64,000 bases of DNA from Clostridium tetanomorphum (GTDB lineage Bacteria > Bacillota > Clostridia > Clostridiales > Clostridiaceae). Made by a program: the position numbers and the translations under genes. Shown piece by piece: positions 35,313 through 44,109 of the stretch; within the stretch, counting starts at the first letter, position 1, and every line of letters starts with the position of its first letter. The notes below the pieces were generated by a model. The model made no database searches. It was given only the letters and a program-made list of their open reading frames with translations, and had not been told where the DNA came from. The stretch lies in NCBI RefSeq assembly GCF_017873215.1, contig NZ_JAGGKA010000008.1, positions 62,001-126,000 on the forward strand, given 5' to 3'.

Positions 35313-36047
35313 TTGAGAAAAGATTTTAATGCAAAAAAGGAATGTGAAAATATTATAAATTGGATTAAAGAATATTTTAAAGCTCAGCCTAATGCCAAGG
35401 GAGCTATTATTGGAATTAGCGGTGGAAAGGACAGCTTGGTAGCAGCTAAGTTATTATTTGAAGCTTTGGGAAAAGAAAGAGTGTTTGGAGTTTTAATGCC
35501 AAATGGTGAGCAAAAGGATATAGATGATAGCTTAAGAGTTGTAGATATTTTAGGAATTAATTATAAAATAGTTAATATAGAAAAAGCTTACAATGGATTA
35601 TTAGAGGGGATTGGAGATGAAAATTTATCTATTGATGCTAAAATCAATATTCCTCCAAGAATTAGAATGACTACTTTGTATGCAATTGGCACTAATATGA
35701 ACTTTAGGGTATGTGGTACAGGAAATAAATCAGAAGGATTTGTAGGATATACAACGAAATGGGGAGATAGCGCCTTTGACTTCAATCCTATAGGAGATTT
35801 AACTACTGAAGAGGTTGTAGCAGTGGGAGACTCTTTAGGCTTACCTTATGAATTGGTTCATAAAACTCCAAGTGATGGGCTAAGTGGAAAATCCGATGAG
35901 GAAAAATTAGGCTTTTCCTATGAGCAAGTTAATAAGTATATAGAAAATGGCAGCTGTGGGGATAAAGAAGTGGATAAGAAAATTAAGTTGAAGCACGAGT
36001 ATAATGAACATAAGAGAAATTTGCCACCAAAGTATGAGAGAGGTTAA
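35313..36047 (+). CDS. nadE: NH3-dependent NAD synthetase
   Basis: The 244-residue protein has the PP-loop SGGKDS at residues 36-41, RIRMTTLYAIGTNMNFRVCG, GTGNKSEGFVGYTTKWGDSA and KTPSDGLSGKSDEEKLGFSY, all NadE signatures. It lacks the N-terminal glutaminase domain and so uses ammonia to convert nicotinate adenine dinucleotide to NAD+. The start is TTG 35313, eight bases after GGGAGG. Last gene of the NAD operon; a bistable hairpin/terminator element follows at 36081. Confidence 0.95.
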   Translation: MRKDFNAKKECENIINWIKEYFKAQPNAKGAIIGISGGKDSLVAAKLLFEALGKERVFGVLMPNGEQKDIDDSLRVVDILGINYKIVNIEKAYNGLLEGIGDENLSIDAKINIPPRIRMTTLYAIGTNMNFRVCGTGNKSEGFVGYTTKWGDSAFDFNPIGDLTTEEVVAVGDSLGLPYELVHKTPSDGLSGKSDEEKLGFSYEQVNKYIENGSCGDKEVDKKIKLKHEYNEHKRNLPPKYERG

Positions 36048-36080
36048 GATGAGAAGTTAACTGGTTGTTTTTTATAGGAG

Positions 36081-36152
36081 TTTTAAGAGGTTCGCCTTCA
36101 CCATTGAAACCCACGATACATATGACCGTACTGGAATTCAGTGCGGTTTTTT
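36081..36152 (+). repeat. Bistable hairpin plus terminator element, copy A
   Basis: TTTTAAGAGGTTCGCCTTCACC, here in parts TTTTAAGAGG and TTCGCCTTCACC, then TTGAAACCCACG, ACATATGACCGTA and the terminator CCGTACTG/CAGTGCGG with TTTTTT. The left GGTGGA arm is lost in this copy. Related copies at 38284 and 51041. Confidence 0.65.
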
Positions 36153-36567
36153 AATACAAGTTTATTGACTTTTTCAAACTCATTTAATCACATAGTTAAG
36201 TTTTCTTCATTTCCTAATTTTATTTTAATTCTTATCAGAAACTTTTTCGATTTCTCTTGTACTATTTTTATTCTGGTATCATTGGTAATGAGTTATGCTA
36301 GAATAGCAAAACAATAAATCTAAATATATAAATGTCCTTTGATAATTCCAAATGACTTAAATGGTTTTTTAACATTTAAATATAATATTAAAATTATTTA
36401 TTTCATGTAAGAGTGAAACTATAATTTTTATAGAAATTAAGTTAAAATGAAATTATGTTATTGCAACTTGGAAAAATACATAATTATAACCTGTCATTAA
36501 AAAGCATTTAAAGATAGGACAAATAAGCAAAGATTATTTATTATAGAAAGAGAGAGAAATAAGTTTT
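36153..36567. other. AT-rich spacer
   Basis: No gene or clear structured element seen between the terminator after nadE and the AraC-type gene; the sequence is very AT-rich with several possible TATAAT-like boxes, and GAAAGAGAGAG near 36547 is the ribosome site of the next gene. Confidence 0.4.
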
Positions 36568-37422
36568 ATGGATTGGCTTAATGCAATGAACAATGCAGTA
36601 GAATATATAGAGATTAACATTACCAAAAAGATTGATATTGAAGAGGTGGCGAAAATTGCATTATCATCTACATTTTACTTTTAGCGTATGTATCATATGA
36701 TAACAGGTGTTACAGTAGCTGAGTATATAAGGAGAAGAAGGCTTACACTGGCTGTACAGGATATTATATCGGGGGAAAAGATTATTAATGTAGCATATAA
36801 GTATGGTTATGAAACCCCTGAAGCCTTTATAAAGGCTTTTGGAAAAATGTATGGAATAAGTCCCACTGCAGTCCGTGAATCAGGGGTAAATCTTAAGGCA
36901 TATCCAAAATTATCTTTTCATATTTCAATAAAGGGAGATAAAGACATAAAATATAGGATTTTTGATAAAGAAAGTTTTACAGTAATAGGTAAACAAACAA
37001 GAGTAACTATGATGGATGAACAAAACTTTAGGGAGGTTCCTGAGTTTTGGCAGGAGTGCATGAAAGATGGTTCATACCAGTGGGTTTCCTCAAAAGCAGG
37101 TAAGCTTGGTGTTCTAGGTATATCTAAGGGTTTTGATAAATATAAATATGAATTTAATTATATGATAGGAATCGAGGAAATTCAAGGCCCTATTCCGAAA
37201 GGATATGTTTTAGAAGTCATACCAGCAGCAACTTGGGTTGCATTTGAAGCAGTAGGACCAGCACCAGAAGCTTTGCAGGATCTTCTTCGAAGGATATATT
37301 CAGAGTGGATGCCATCTATGGGATATCGACATGATTGTGCACCGGATCTTGAGATATTCCCTGTAGGAGATATGTTCTCTGAAAACTATAGATGTGAAAT
37401 GTGGATTCCTATTGAGAAATAA
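36568..37422 (+). pseudogene. AraC regulator with GyrI-like domain, interrupted by TAG
   Basis: From ATG 36568 the frame reads MDWLNAMNNAVEYIEINITK and ALSSTFYF, a TAG at 36682, then RMYHMITGVTVAEYIRRRRL and the rest of an AraC helix-turn-helix (INVAYKYGYETPEAFIKAFG) followed by a GyrI-like effector domain (GVLGISKGFDKYKYEFNYMI, PSMGYRHDCAPDLEIFP). Homologues have FQRMF at the TAG, so CAG became TAG. Without it the protein would be 284 residues. Translation from ATG 36688 would lack the first recognition helices. Normally these activators control a downstream gene after drug binding. Confidence 0.85.
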
Positions 37423-37455
37423 ATTGATATTAAGTTATTTAAGAGGAGAAATGAT

Positions 37456-38265
37456 ATGTTAAGTATTGAAGAAATTTTGAAAAAAGAGATAGTATACAGT
37501 ATTAATAACATGGAAAATGTTAATATACAAAAAAATATAGAGTGTAAGATTACAGATAAAGAAAAACTACTAATGGATTTATACACTCCTTTTTGTAATG
37601 GTAAAAAAGAAAAGTTGCCTGTAGTGATTTTAGTACATGGAGAAGATGCGTCTATAAATTTCAAGGAGACTGGACAATATATTACTTACGGAAAATTAAT
37701 AGTAGCTTATGGATTTAATGCAATAACTTTTAATCATAAAGTTTTATCCGAGGGTTTTAGTGTTGAAGAAGTTACGAATGATATAGATGTAGTTATTAAT
37801 TATTTAATAGAAAATGCTGATGAGCTAAGTATAGATAAAGATAAAATTGCTATTTGGTGTTTTTCTGGAGGTGTTCCATTTGGTTTATATGTGGGTATGC
37901 ATGATTACTTTAATTATATTAAATGCGTTATTGCTTATTATGGTTTTGGAGATTTCACATCCGCAAGAGAGCTTCTTAAGTTTAATATACAGGCTGAAGA
38001 GCTAGAGAAGTACTCACCAATAAATCTTATAAATAAAAATTCCAGTAAGATTCCTCCTTTATTTGTTGCAAGAGCAGGTCTTGACAGTCCAATAATTAAT
38101 GAATCAATTGATAGGTTTATTTTAGAAGGATTAAAAAATAATTTAAATATTGATATTTACAATCATTCTACAGGTGGACATGGATTTGATTTATTTAATG
38201 ATAACAATAGAACACATGAAATAATATCAGAATCATTAAGCTTTTTAAGAAAGCATTTAAAATAA
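37456..38265 (+). CDS. Alpha/beta hydrolase (dienelactone hydrolase-like)
   Basis: The 269-residue protein has LPVVILVHGEDASINFKETG (first strand and oxyanion HGE), KIAIWCFSGGVPFGLYVG (nucleophile elbow CFSGG), PPLFVARAGLDSPIIN (acid Asp) and HSTGGHGFDLFNDN (catalytic His). No signal peptide, so cytosolic. It probably hydrolyses a small ester or peptide-like substrate. It starts 33 bp after the broken AraC gene with AAGAGGAG before the ATG, so it may have been that regulator's target. Confidence 0.85.
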   Translation: MLSIEEILKKEIVYSINNMENVNIQKNIECKITDKEKLLMDLYTPFCNGKKEKLPVVILVHGEDASINFKETGQYITYGKLIVAYGFNAITFNHKVLSEGFSVEEVTNDIDVVINYLIENADELSIDKDKIAIWCFSGGVPFGLYVGMHDYFNYIKCVIAYYGFGDFTSARELLKFNIQAEELEKYSPINLINKNSSKIPPLFVARAGLDSPIINESIDRFILEGLKNNLNIDIYNHSTGGHGFDLFNDNNRTHEIISESLSFLRKHLK

Positions 38266-38283
38266 TATATGAACTAGCATTAA

Positions 38284-38395
38284 GGAATATATAATATATG
38301 GTGGGTTTTAAAGGTTGCGCTTCGCCTCCACCATTAAAAACCACCATATATTATATAATGAACGTACTGGATGGAGAAATCCAGTACGTTTTTTT
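38284..38395 (+). repeat. Bistable hairpin plus terminator element, copy B
   Basis: A 17-bp perfect stem TATATAATATATGGTGG (38288-38304) and CCACCATATATTATATA (38341-38357) encloses GTTTTAAAGGTTGCGCTTCG then CCTCCACC. The left GGTGG can pair with either the inner CCACC or the outer CCACC. A terminator ACGTACTGGA/TCCAGTACGT plus seven T follows. Copies at 36081 and 51041. Confidence 0.75.
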
Positions 38396-38621
38396 GCGCA
38401 ACGAATACCCATGGTTATACCAAGGGTTTAAAAAAGCTTATAGCTATGAGTAGAAATCTTCCCCAAAATGGAAAGTTTGCGGGGAACGAGTACAAAACTT
38501 TCTGTAGAAAATTGCATATGAGTATGGTACACTTTAGCCGTATGTGGTTAATTCTCAAAGATGTGGAAAAACCTAAAGATGGACAATATAAAGATAATTA
38601 GCCAAGGGGGGACAACCGTAA

Positions 38622-39302
38622 ATGAAACGAATATTGATTGTTGAAGATGATTTGTCCTTAGCGAACGGCATAGCGCTGGCTTTAAAAGACAATGAATTTA
38701 CCTTTGTACAGGCGCAGGATCTGCATTCTGCATGGCAAGAGACTGAAAACACGGTCTTTGACCTTATCATTCTGGACATCAATCTACCGGATGGGAATGG
38801 ACTAGATTTTTTGCAAGAGTTACGCAGACGCTCTGCTGTTGTTCCAGTGATAATTCTTACCGCTAATGATCTGGAAACAGATGTGGTCACAGGCCTTGAA
38901 CTGGGGGCGGACGATTATATCACTAAGCCCTTCAGTCTGATGATCCTAAGGGCGAGAGTGGGCGCCAGGCTTCGAAGCGCTGCACCTGTTATTGTGGATC
39001 CAATATTGATTAATGGCTTTCAATTCTTCTTTGCAAGAATGGAGTTTTTCAAAAATAGCATTCCCATTGAATTGAGCAAAACTGAACAAAAGCTGCTCCG
39101 TATTTTGGTTGAAAATAGGGGGCATACCATGACAAGAGCGCAATTGGTGGATGCCATCTGGACTGATGGCGCCGTATATGTAGACGAAAATGCCCTCTCA
39201 GTTACAGTTAAGCGTTTGCGTGATAAATTGGAAGACAACCCCTCTTCGCCTATATATATTAAAACAGTGTACGGCATTGGCTATACTTGGGCGGTGGTGT
39301 AA
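38622..39302 (+). CDS. OmpR-family response regulator
   Basis: The 226-residue protein has a receiver domain, MKRILIVEDDLSLANGIALA, with phospho-acceptor Asp in LIILDINLPDGNGLDF and Lys in ADDYITKPFSLMILRARV, and a winged-helix domain with LSKTEQKLLRILVENRGHTM and VYVDENALSVTVKRLRDKLE. It is the DNA-binding partner of the kinase that overlaps it by one base. Base composition is visibly higher in G+C (CTG, GCC, CGC codons) than the flanks. GGGGGGAC precedes the ATG. It likely controls the ABC genes behind it. Confidence 0.95.
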   Translation: MKRILIVEDDLSLANGIALALKDNEFTFVQAQDLHSAWQETENTVFDLIILDINLPDGNGLDFLQELRRRSAVVPVIILTANDLETDVVTGLELGADDYITKPFSLMILRARVGARLRSAAPVIVDPILINGFQFFFARMEFFKNSIPIELSKTEQKLLRILVENRGHTMTRAQLVDAIWTDGAVYVDENALSVTVKRLRDKLEDNPSSPIYIKTVYGIGYTWAVV

Positions 39303-40222
39303 TGGACAAGTGGTTTTTAATAATGGGAGTTGTCTTAGTCACTTCAATGGCCGCCATAATTTCCGTCATCTGTCTATATCGTAGAAGAATGCGGCGGCTT
39401 ATGGATTCTTTGACTGCTATGCTGGATAGTGCTATAGACGGGGATTTTATCGAAAATACTTTTGACGAATCTGTTCTATCCGCTGTGGAAGCGAAAATGG
39501 CTCGCTTTTTATCCGCCTGTGCTGTGTCTTCTAAAAATCTGGCTGCAGAAAAGGAAAATATCCAGCGCCTAATCTCGGACATATCTCATCAAACCAAAAC
39601 GCCTGTTGCGAACATTCTGCTTTACTCACAGATTCTTTCGGAGCATAAACTGAGATCGGACAGTGCTGTATGTGTAAAAGAGCTGTCTGATCAGGCTGAA
39701 AAACTGGATTTCCTAATGGTGGCCCTTGTGAAAGCTTCCCGTTTGGAAAGCGGGATTATTGCTATCAATCCGCAAAGAAACACTATAAGAGAGCTGCTTG
39801 ATGCTGTTATTACCCAAATCCGGCCCAAAGCAGAAGAAAAAGAGATTACCATTGATACTGAATTGAGCGATGGCTCAGCCTATTACGATCCTAAATGGAC
39901 GGTTGAAGCGGTGTATAATGTCCTTGATAATGCAGTGAAATATTCCCCTACACAAAGCACCATCAAAGTTTATGCCATATCCTATGAGTTGTTTTTTCGG
40001 ATTGATGTCACAGATCAAGGTATTGGCATAGCGGAGGATGAGCAGGAAAAAATATTTACCCGTTTTTACCGTTCTGCTAAGGTCAGTGGATATGAGGGCG
40101 TGGGGCTTGGCTTATTCCTGGCACGGGAAATTATCTCTGGCGGAGGAGGGTATATCAAGGTCTCTGGAGCAAAGGGACGAGGTTCCACCTTTTCCATTTT
40201 CCTACCCACCGAGAAAAGGTAG
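39302..40222 (+). CDS. Sensor histidine kinase
   Basis: The protein (306 residues) begins MDKWFLIMGVVLVTSMAAII, a single N-terminal membrane helix, then a short linker and the HisKA box ISDISHQTKTPVANILLYSQ (His phosphorylated), followed by HATPase motifs VYNVLDNAVKYSP (N box), DQGIGIAEDEQEKIFTRFYR (G1/F) and GVGLGLFLAREII (G2). No extracellular domain, so it senses in the membrane, as in BceS-like intramembrane kinases. ATG 39302 overlaps the regulator's stop (TAATG). Part of the G+C-richer block. Confidence 0.93.
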   Translation: MDKWFLIMGVVLVTSMAAIISVICLYRRRMRRLMDSLTAMLDSAIDGDFIENTFDESVLSAVEAKMARFLSACAVSSKNLAAEKENIQRLISDISHQTKTPVANILLYSQILSEHKLRSDSAVCVKELSDQAEKLDFLMVALVKASRLESGIIAINPQRNTIRELLDAVITQIRPKAEEKEITIDTELSDGSAYYDPKWTVEAVYNVLDNAVKYSPTQSTIKVYAISYELFFRIDVTDQGIGIAEDEQEKIFTRFYRSAKVSGYEGVGLGLFLAREIISGGGGYIKVSGAKGRGSTFSIFLPTEKR

Positions 40223-40323
40223 ATCTTTCAAAACTGATAGATTTCAGAAAGAATGTGGAAAGAATGTTCTGTTATTCTGTTTGTATAACAAAAGAATTTG
40301 ATACAGATTTTTGGGAGGACGCT

Positions 40324-41004
40324 ATGATGACCATATTAAAAACAACAAACTTAAAAAAATATTACGGCAGCGGTGAAATGGCTGTCCATGCACTGGATGG
40401 TGTGAATCTTTCAGTAGAAAACGGGGAATTTGTTGCAGTAATCGGAACATCGGGCAGTGGAAAATCCACGCTCCTTCACATGCTAGGCGGCCTTGATTGT
40501 CCCACTAGTGGAAGTGTGATGGTAGATGGTAAGGAAATTTTCAAGCTGAAAGAGGAAGAACTGACAATTTTTCGCCGCCGCAAAATTGGTTTTATATTCC
40601 AGAGTTTTAACCTTGTGCCTATGCTGAATATCTATGAAAACATTGTCCTGCCTATAGAGTTAGACGGTAACAAGCCGGACAAAAGATATGTAAAGCAGAT
40701 TATTCAGACGCTGGGACTTGAAAGTAAATTGCAGAACTTTCCGAACCAACTTTCTGGTGGACAGCAGCAACGGGTAGCTATTGCAAGGGCATTGGCCACA
40801 AAACCGGCTATCGTACTGGCCGATGAGCCCACCGGTAATTTAGATAGCAAGACCAGTCAGGATGTGATAGGGCTTTTAAAAGTGACCGGGAAAAAGTTCA
40901 ATCAGACCATTGTTATGATTACTCATAATGAGGAACTGGCACAGCTTGCAGACCGTATTATCCGTATTGAGGATGGAAAAATATCAGGTGGTGATGCGAG
41001 ATGA
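40324..41004 (+). CDS. ABC transporter ATP-binding protein (LolD/MacB/SalX type)
   Basis: The 226-residue ATPase starts [20 protein letters not shown] and shows Walker [16 protein letters not shown]-loop [16 protein letters not shown], signature [16 protein letters not shown], Walker [14 protein letters not shown] and H-loop MITHNEELA. This subfamily pairs with FtsX-type permeases. GGGAGG lies six bases before ATG 40324; an in-frame ATG at 40255 is much less likely. It overlaps the permease by ATGA. Confidence 0.95.
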   Translation: MMTILKTTNLKKYYGSGEMAVHALDGVNLSVENGEFVAVIGTSGSGKSTLLHMLGGLDCPTSGSVMVDGKEIFKLKEEELTIFRRRKIGFIFQSFNLVPMLNIYENIVLPIELDGNKPDKRYVKQIIQTLGLESKLQNFPNQLSGGQQQRVAIARALATKPAIVLADEPTGNLDSKTSQDVIGLLKVTGKKFNQTIVMITHNEELAQLADRIIRIEDGKISGGDAR

Positions 41005-43496
41005 TTCGAGTAGGAAACAGAAAAATAATCCGCAAATTGGCAGTGAAGAACTTTCATGCTGCCAGAACACGCAACATCATCGCTGTGTTTGCAATTGCAC
41101 TGACCGCACTTTTATTTACCAGCCTATTTACAATGGGATCTGGCATGATGAAAAGTATGCAGCTGGCCGATATGATTATGTCCGGAGGGGACGGACAAGC
41201 TTCTGTGAATTATATGACCGAATCAGAGTATCGCACCATAAGCAACCATTCTCTGATAAAGGAAATCGCCTATTGTCGCAAACTTGCCGACAGCGTGGAT
41301 AATGACGCCCTTATCAAGCGGCATACAGAGTTTTGGTATTATGATGATCTTGGTTTGAAATATGCGTTTGTTGAGCCGACTAGTGGGCATAAGCCGCAAG
41401 CAGAAAATGAGATAATCACCGATACGACGACACTAGAGATGCTTGGTGTTCCACAAAAACTGGGCGCTCATATAAAATTAGACTTCACTGCCCACAATAA
41501 AAAAATTACACGTGATTTCGTGCTGGCCGGTTGGTGGAAAAGTTACCCAGGTGTGCAGACAGGGACGATTATCGCCTCTCAAGCTTATGTTAATGCTCAT
41601 TTGGATGAATTGAAAAGCACCTACCGTGAGGACCGAGCAGAAACTGGAACCATCTCTGGAATTATAAAATTTGAAGGCACAGAAAACATTGAAAAAGACC
41701 TGAAGAAGGTAGTGGCAGATAGCGGATTTTCTATGGATTCAAATGCACAGAACTATATAAATACAGGAATTAATCCGCGATATTTGTCAAAAAGTACAAC
41801 AATGGGGGTTGGAACGGCTGCTGCACTGTTCTGTGCATTGCTGTTATTTGTATTCACAGGATATCTGATTATCTATAACATATTTCAGATTTCCGTTTTG
41901 CGCGATATGTACTTTTATGGATTGCTGAAAACTATCGGCACCACAAGACGGCAACTTTATGCTATCATCCTGCGACAGGCATGGATGCTTTCACTGATTG
42001 GCATTCCATTGGGGCTTTGTGGCGGCTTTTTTGTGGGTAAGGCACTGCTGCCGGTGCTGATGGCGCAATCCAGCTTTAAGGGGGAGGCGGTGATTGTATC
42101 CCCCAATCCTTTCATCTTTGTAGTGGCCGCCATATTCGCACTAATTACCGTGTTTATCAGTACCCGAAAGCCGGCAAAAATGGCAGCAAAAGTATCTCCT
42201 ATCGAAGCAGTTCGCTATACAGATGCCAATTTAAGCGATGGTAAGGAAGGAAAGAAAAAAGTTCAAAATGGAACTCCACAAAAAAGAATGGCATGGGCTA
42301 ATTTTGGGCGAAATAAGAAACGTACTGTGCTGGTGATTCTAAGCCTTTCGCTGAGCATCGTACTGACCAATACGGTTTTTAATTTCTCACAGAGCGTGGA
42401 TCCAGAGAATGCTCTCAAAAATGCCAGTACTTCGAATTTTCGCATCGGTCAGGCCAACCTATTTTTTCAGTACCAAGTCAATGCAAAAAGTGCGCTTAGC
42501 GAAAGTTTTATTAGCGCTGTAGAAAAACATGATGGATTTAAAACAGGTGGTCGCCAATATGGCTGTAAAGCCACATACACAAGCAAAACCACCAAGCAAA
42601 CAGCCAACCAAAAACAGGATGGTTCATTTTCTACACATATATATGGTATGGATGAATTCCCATTTTTTCGTCTAAAATTAGTGGATGGTAAAATAGATAC
42701 ACAGAAACTTGCAACAGGGAAGTACATCCTAGAGGGGGTCTGGGTAGATTCCCGCGGTCATATGGATATGAGCAGTATGAATCATAGTATTGGAGATAAA
42801 GTGAAATTGAATTATAACGGTAATATTCATGAAGTAACTGTACTTGGCCATGTCATCGCAAACGAAGCAAATACTTATGACTGGATGGACTCCTGCTTCT
42901 TTCTTCCAGGGGATGTTTATAAAAAATTTACTGGCAATACCTATGCCATGAGCTATGTTTTTGATGCTACGCAAGATAAAGAAATTGACATGGAGCACTT
43001 TCTAAAACAGTATACGAACAGTGTTGAGCCAGCAATGAGTTATAAATCCAAGCTCACTACCTTAGCAGGTGTTACGGATATTAAGAATACCATCGTATCC
43101 ATTGGCGGCACCATTGCATTCATTATTGGAATCATTGGTATTTTGAATTTTATCAATACCATTTTAACCAGTATCCTAATTCGCCACAGAGAACTGGCCA
43201 TACTGCAAAGTATCGGCATGACTAGAAAGCAGCTTGTGGCAATGCTATGCATGGAGGGATGCTATTATGTCGCATTTACTGCGGTAATTTCTGTCTTGCT
43301 AAGCCTTGGAAGTTCACTATTTATTGTGCGCCCACTATGTGATCAGATTTGGTTTTTAAACTTCAAGTTTAATTTCTGGCCAATGGTAATCATCTTCCCC
43401 ATATTATTTGTTCTAGGTGTTTTGATTCCCTATTTTGTCTATCGCTTTACGGGTAGACAAAGTGTTGTAGAACGATTAAGGATTGATGTGTTATAA
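41001..43496 (+). CDS. FtsX/MacB-type ABC transporter permease
   Basis: The 831-residue protein has an N-terminal helix (NIIAVFAIALTALLFTSLFT), a large external domain, an FtsX block with three helices near residues 270-400 (GTAAALFCALLLFVFTGYLI; TIGTTRRQLYAIILRQAWML), a second helix and external domain from about 440, and a final FtsX block (GTIAFIIGIIGILNFINTIL; SIGMTRKQLVAMLCMEGCYY). Two FtsX domains in one chain is typical of Firmicutes antimicrobial peptide or lipoprotein-type exporters. With the ATPase and two-component system it forms a four-gene operon, likely for peptide antibiotic resistance. Composition suggests transfer from a higher-G+C Firmicute. Confidence 0.92.
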   Translation: MIRVGNRKIIRKLAVKNFHAARTRNIIAVFAIALTALLFTSLFTMGSGMMKSMQLADMIMSGGDGQASVNYMTESEYRTISNHSLIKEIAYCRKLADSVDNDALIKRHTEFWYYDDLGLKYAFVEPTSGHKPQAENEIITDTTTLEMLGVPQKLGAHIKLDFTAHNKKITRDFVLAGWWKSYPGVQTGTIIASQAYVNAHLDELKSTYREDRAETGTISGIIKFEGTENIEKDLKKVVADSGFSMDSNAQNYINTGINPRYLSKSTTMGVGTAAALFCALLLFVFTGYLIIYNIFQISVLRDMYFYGLLKTIGTTRRQLYAIILRQAWMLSLIGIPLGLCGGFFVGKALLPVLMAQSSFKGEAVIVSPNPFIFVVAAIFALITVFISTRKPAKMAAKVSPIEAVRYTDANLSDGKEGKKKVQNGTPQKRMAWANFGRNKKRTVLVILSLSLSIVLTNTVFNFSQSVDPENALKNASTSNFRIGQANLFFQYQVNAKSALSESFISAVEKHDGFKTGGRQYGCKATYTSKTTKQTANQKQDGSFSTHIYGMDEFPFFRLKLVDGKIDTQKLATGKYILEGVWVDSRGHMDMSSMNHSIGDKVKLNYNGNIHEVTVLGHVIANEANTYDWMDSCFFLPGDVYKKFTGNTYAMSYVFDATQDKEIDMEHFLKQYTNSVEPAMSYKSKLTTLAGVTDIKNTIVSIGGTIAFIIGIIGILNFINTILTSILIRHRELAILQSIGMTRKQLVAMLCMEGCYYVAFTAVISVLLSLGSSLFIVRPLCDQIWFLNFKFNFWPMVIIFPILFVLGVLIPYFVYRFTGRQSVVERLRIDVL

Positions 43497-43524
43497 AGGA
43501 GCTGGATTCAGGCACACAAGAAAA

Positions 43525-43556
43525 GGCTATTGGAGAATATCTAATAGCCCTATTTT
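43525..43556 (+). terminator. Rho-independent terminator
   Basis: GGCTATT/AATAGCC around GGAGAATATCT, then CTATTTT. It ends the four-gene ABC operon about 30 bp after its stop. Confidence 0.75.
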
Positions 43557-43659
43557 AGCAAGAACACTATCTAACTAAATACCTTAAAGAACAAGGATTT
43601 ATAACATCAACTGAAAAGTATTTATCATTAGGTAATTCTTATTGAACCGTACCATAAGT

Positions 43660-43700
43660 AATGAAATATTTACAAAATATGTTATAATGAAAGAGAAAAA
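43660..43700 (+). promoter_or_regulatory. Recurring extended -10 promoter block
   Basis: AATATTTACAAAATATGTTA followed by TAATGAAAGAGAAAAATAA; TGTTATAAT is an extended -10. Preceded by AACCGTACCATAAGTAATG. It drives the structured leader at 43792. Confidence 0.6.
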
Positions 43701-43791
43701 TAATTTTTAGGTAGTAGACAAATAGTAATTTGTCATGGTGATTGACATAATCAAAGACAAATGGTATTCTAATAAAAAAGTAAATAGTGTC

Positions 43792-43921
43792 ATCGGAGGA
43801 CAGTACACCGTAGTGTAGGGGATAGTAAGCGCACTGCTTGCAGGCCGCCTGTCAGATAAGATGTCGAGTGAGCTCGGTTATTACGTATATGTGTATATGT
43901 AATAACCGAGTATTTTTATTT
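43792..43921 (+). ncRNA. Structured leader, candidate riboswitch or attenuator
   Basis: A G+C-rich island in AT-rich DNA. Nested stems are visible: CATC/GATG outer, GACAG/CTGTC next (43799-43803 with 43850-43854), TACAC/GTGTA, and AAGC/GCTT within. After the aptamer-like part, CGAG (43865-43868) can pair with CTCG (43872-43875), while CTCGGTTATTAC pairs with GTAATAACCGAG to make a strong terminator stem followed by TATTTTTATTTTT. The two pairings are mutually exclusive. It precedes a decayed gene and a GNAT gene. I do not match it to a known riboswitch class. Confidence 0.55.
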
Positions 43922-43935
43922 TTAGGAGGTATGAA

Positions 43936-44109
43936 ATGAATATTATATTAAAACAGACCAAGTAAGAGTAACTTACATATTTGACAGAACTTGAATAAAT
44001 TTCATTTGATGTAAATAGTAAATATTTTAAAAATGGAATTCTTCTCACGTTCTCTGAAGAAGAGAGGGAATGTGGAGTGTTCGTATTTGAGAAACGAAAA
44101 GGGGTGTAA
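43936..44109 (+). pseudogene. Small gene with three in-frame stops behind the leader
   Basis: AGGAGG then ATG 43936 starts MNIILKQTK, TAA, E, TAA, LTYLTELE, TAA, then ISFDVNSKYFKNGILLTFSE and EERECGVFVFEKRKGV to the final TAA. One frame throughout, so it is a gene of 57 codons that has gathered three nonsense codons. Alternatively the first nine codons act as a leader peptide. Family not recognised. Confidence 0.55.

Noticed and set aside
38371-38601. 76-codon frame (starting MEKSSTFFCATNTHG) on the + strand
   Set aside because: It begins inside the terminator stem of the copy B element, has no ribosome site and shows no family resemblance; more likely chance plus decayed sequence before the response regulator.
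42263-43252. Several reverse-strand frames inside the FtsX permease gene
   Set aside because: Antisense shadows of a well-supported 831-residue protein, without starts or recognisable products.
43792-43921. T-box or cobalamin riboswitch
   Set aside because: No T-box TGGNACCGCG sequence and no B12 box; GCAGGCCGCCTGTCAG is only loosely like the latter.
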